A stretch of 58,674 bases of DNA from UBA2231 sp964415175 (GTDB lineage: Bacteria > Elusimicrobiota > Elusimicrobia > Elusimicrobiales > UBA9959). Position 1 is the first letter of the stretch. Every line of letters starts with the position of its first letter. The notes below the pieces were generated by a model. That model did no database searches, was not told the origin of the DNA, and was given only the letters and a program-made list of their open reading frames with translations. The stretch covers positions 1 through 58,674 of the forward strand of contig CAYPYG010000016.1 of NCBI GenBank assembly GCA_964415175.1. Direction: 5' to 3'. Position numbers and translations under genes: made by a program. Positions 56,532 to 58,674 of this stretch are shown here, one piece after another.

Positions 56532-57851
56532 TCACTTCTTCAGCGTCTTCTCCAGCACCGCCTGCAGGCCCGGCTGCGTCCTCTCCCTGAGGGAGTAGGT
56601 CACGCGCACGGACGGCTTGTTGAACTTCAGGTGCGCCGCCAGGTCTATCGGCGTGCCCACCACCACCAGGTCGGCGGGAACGGCGTTGATGCTCTCCTTG
56701 AGCTCGGCCATCTGCTCGTCGCCGTAGCCCATCGCCGGCAGGATGTCCTCGAGCTGTTTGAAGTTCTCGTAGACCTTCTTGATGGTGCCCACCGCGTAGG
56801 AGCGGGGGTCGACGATCTCCTTGGCGCCGTACTGCTTGGCGGCCACGTAGCCCGCCCCGTAGTCCATCTCGCCGTGGGTCAGCGTCGGGCCGTCCTCGAC
56901 GACCAGCACCTTCTTGTTCTTGATCTTCTCGCCGCCGACCACCCCGACGGGGCTCTCGGCCTCGATGATCCTGGCCTTGGGGTTCATCGCCTTGATATTG
57001 TCCTTGACGTCCTCGACGGCGTCGGGCTCGGCGGTGTCCACCTTGTTGATGATGACCACGTCGGCCTGGCGCAGGTTGGTGGCGCCGGGATAGAACGTCG
57101 CCTCGTGGCCGGCGCGCAGCGGGTCGGTCACCACCACGTGCAGGTCAGGGGTATAGAACGGCAGGTCGTTATTGCCGCCGTCCCACAGTATCACGTCGGC
57201 CTCCTTCTCGGCCTCCGCCAGGATCACGCCGTAGTCCACGCCGGCGTAGACTATCACGCCCTCGGCTATGTGCGGCTCGTACTCCTCCATCTCCTCGATG
57301 GTGCACTTGTGCTTCTTGAGGTCCTCCAGCGAGGCGTAGCGCTGGCAGGTCTGGGCCACCAGGTCGCCGTAAGGCATGGGATGGCGTATCGCCACCACCT
57401 TCTTGCCCATCTTCTTGAGCATCCCGGCTATGGCGCGCGTCGTCTGGCTCTTGCCGCAGCCGGTGCGCACCGCGCAGACCGCGATGACGGGCTTCTTCGA
57501 CTTTATATAGGTATGGTCGCCCGAGAGCAGCTTGAAGTCCGCGCCGCAGGCCAGGGCCAGCGAGCCCTTCGCCATGACGGTATTGAAGCTCACGTCGGAA
57601 TAGGCGAAGACGACCTCGTCCACCTTGAACTTCTTTACCAGTTCCGGCATGTCCTTCTCTTCGTATATCGGTATGCCGTTGGGATAGAGCTTCCCGGAAA
57701 GCTCCTTGGGATACTTGCGCCCGGCGATATTGGGTATCTGGTAGGCGGTGAAGGCGACGACCTCGTACTCCTGGTTGTCGCGGTAGTACACGTTGAAGTT
57801 ATGGAAGTCGCGGCCCGCGGCTCCCATTATAAGCACTTTCTTCCTGGCCAT
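56532..57851 (-). CDS. Cyclic 2,3-diphosphoglycerate synthetase-like P-loop protein
   Basis: 439 aa, homologous to the methanogen enzyme making cyclic 2,3-diphosphoglycerate and to bacterial proteins annotated as GTPases. An N-terminal Rossmann-like region (KVLIMGAAGRDFHNFNVYYR, as KVLIMGAAGRDFHNF) precedes a P-loop AVRTGCGKSQTTRAIAG (about 146-162), ILWDGGNNDLPF, and NKVD. ATG at 57851 is chosen with AAGGAG 7 nt upstream; the wider frame is in the wrong phase. Its place between gap and pgk supports action on phosphoglycerate metabolites. Activity in bacteria is not established. Confidence 0.8.
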   Translation of the reverse strand: MARKKVLIMGAAGRDFHNFNVYYRDNQEYEVVAFTAYQIPNIAGRKYPKELSGKLYPNGIPIYEEKDMPELVKKFKVDEVVFAYSDVSFNTVMAKGSLALACGADFKLLSGDHTYIKSKKPVIAVCAVRTGCGKSQTTRAIAGMLKKMGKKVVAIRHPMPYGDLVAQTCQRYASLEDLKKHKCTIEEMEEYEPHIAEGVIVYAGVDYGVILAEAEKEADVILWDGGNNDLPFYTPDLHVVVTDPLRAGHEATFYPGATNLRQADVVIINKVDTAEPDAVEDVKDNIKAMNPKARIIEAESPVGVVGGEKIKNKKVLVVEDGPTLTHGEMDYGAGYVAAKQYGAKEIVDPRSYAVGTIKKVYENFKQLEDILPAMGYGDEQMAELKESINAVPADLVVVGTPIDLAAHLKFNKPSVRVTYSLRERTQPGLQAVLEKTLKK

Positions 57852-57976
57852 GGTGTTGCTCCTTGCGCGGCCGGCCCGGGGCCCCCGAAGGGGCCGGGAC
57901 CGGCCGTTTACTGCTCTGCCCGGGGGTCTTAGGGTCCGCGCGCCGTGAGGCGCCACCCGACTCCCGGATGAAACTC

Positions 57977-58674
57977 TTAGAGACCTTTCTTGACCATGTA
58001 GTCGATGAGGTCGACCACGCGGTTGGAATAGCCCCACTCGTTATCGTACCAGGCCAGCACCTTGGCGAAGTTGCCGCCGATGACCTTGGTGCTCTGCGCG
58101 TCCACGCTGGAGCTGGCGGGCGAGTGGTTGAAGTCTATGCTGACGAGCGGCTCCTCGACATAGTCCATGATGCCCTTCATCGGGCCCTCGGCCGCCTTCT
58201 TGATCGCCGCGTTTATCTCCTCGGCGGTGGCCTGCTTGGCCAGCGTCACGGTCAGGTCCACCACGGAGACGTTCGGGGTGGGCACGCGGATGGCGAAGCC
58301 GTCGAGCTTGCCTTTGAGCTCGGGCATGACCAGGCCGATGGCCTTGGCCGCGCCGGTCGAGGTCGGGATCATGCTGACCGCGGCCGCGCGCGCCCGGCGC
58401 AGGTCGCTGTGCGCCATATCATGGATCTTCTGATCGTTGGTGTAGGCGTGTATCGTGGTCATCAGGCCCTTCTCGATGCCCCAGTTGTCCTGGAGCACCT
58501 TGGCAAAAGGCGCCAGGCAGTTGGTGGTGCAGGAGGCGTTGGAGACCACGTGATGGTTCTTGGGGTCGTATTTCCCCTCGTTGACGCCCAGCACTATGGT
58601 GATGTCCTCGCCCTGCGCAGGCGCGGAGATGATGACCTTCTTCGCGCCGCCCTTGGTGATATGGTTCTCGGCGC
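57977..58674 (-). CDS. gap: Glyceraldehyde-3-phosphate dehydrogenase, partial
   Basis: C-terminal about 232 residues; the 5' part runs beyond the window edge. The catalytic cysteine is in SNASCTTNCLAP, followed by TTIHAYTNDQK and the C-terminal WYDNEWGYSNRV. First of the glycolytic gene group on this strand. The 125-bp gap to the next gene holds a GC-rich hairpin around 57870-57905. Confidence 0.95.
   Translation of the reverse strand, partial: AENHITKGGAKKVIISAPAQGEDITIVLGVNEGKYDPKNHHVVSNASCTTNCLAPFAKVLQDNWGIEKGLMTTIHAYTNDQKIHDMAHSDLRRARAAAVSMIPTSTGAAKAIGLVMPELKGKLDGFAIRVPTPNVSVVDLTVTLAKQATAEEINAAIKKAAEGPMKGIMDYVEEPLVSIDFNHSPASSSVDAQSTKVIGGNFAKVLAWYDNEWGYSNRVVDLIDYMVKKGL

Overview
This is a high-GC, densely packed draft scaffold (one run of 100 Ns) from a Gram-negative, probably anaerobic, fermentative bacterium. 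Outer-membrane proteins, FeoAB, a cytoplasmic group 3b [NiFe] hydrogenase, two GH57 glucan enzymes with a DUF4912 protein and an AgpA-type glucan phosphorylase fit an uncultured Elusimicrobiota-like lineage. That placement is inference from gene content only. There is no prophage, transposase, CRISPR array or rRNA.

Layout. 0-8 kb: divergent RNase D and RluE-type pseudouridine synthase, a beta-hydroxyacid dehydrogenase with a tiny membrane protein, a DtxR-like regulator overlapping a FeoA-FeoB fusion, and a CyuA-type cysteine desulfidase. 8-15 kb: two convergent GH57 enzymes, DUF4912 and a secreted phospholipase D-like protein. 14.8-17.5 kb: btuFCD behind a cobalamin riboswitch with its own terminator. 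17.5-22.9 kb: a minus-strand run of overlapping genes: hypA, a MinD-type ATPase resembling ATPase-type HypB, four small lycopene-cyclase-like membrane proteins, a sensor kinase and a FadL-type porin broken by one TAG. 23-27.4 kb: ECF sigma, likely anti-sigma, two CpaB-like secreted proteins and HtrA. 28-35 kb: YbaB, NhaC and a complete group 3b hydrogenase operon with its protease. 35-46 kb: rubrerythrin-like protein, SixA, SpoIID, UppP, an AI-2E-type permease, a RecB-like nuclease, RsmD, a REC-MBL fusion, a cold-shock protein and glucan phosphorylase. 46.5-58.7 kb: tRNA-Ala beside a repeat array and assembly gap, two glycosyltransferases, an O-antigen ligase-like protein, a PGRP-type amidase, a CNNM-CBS-EIIA fusion, LysA, tRNA-Leu, SecG, and a glycolytic run (PGK, a cyclic-2,3-diphosphoglycerate-synthetase-like protein, partial GAPDH).

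The most unusual content is non-coding. One set of repeats has long outer stems whose sequence differs between copies while pairing is kept; two copies have nearly identical 146-nt cores inside unrelated but self-complementary arms. A second set is a 44-46 bp near-perfect palindrome (arm GGGGACACAATACCTATTTC), several copies preceded by a half-copy about 50 nt away; it has been absorbed into the ends of two genes. Downstream of tRNA-Ala lies an inverted copy of the tRNA 3' end split by a hairpin. Many genes have a TATAAT-like box only 6-13 nt before ATG and no Shine-Dalgarno sequence, pointing to frequent leaderless transcripts.
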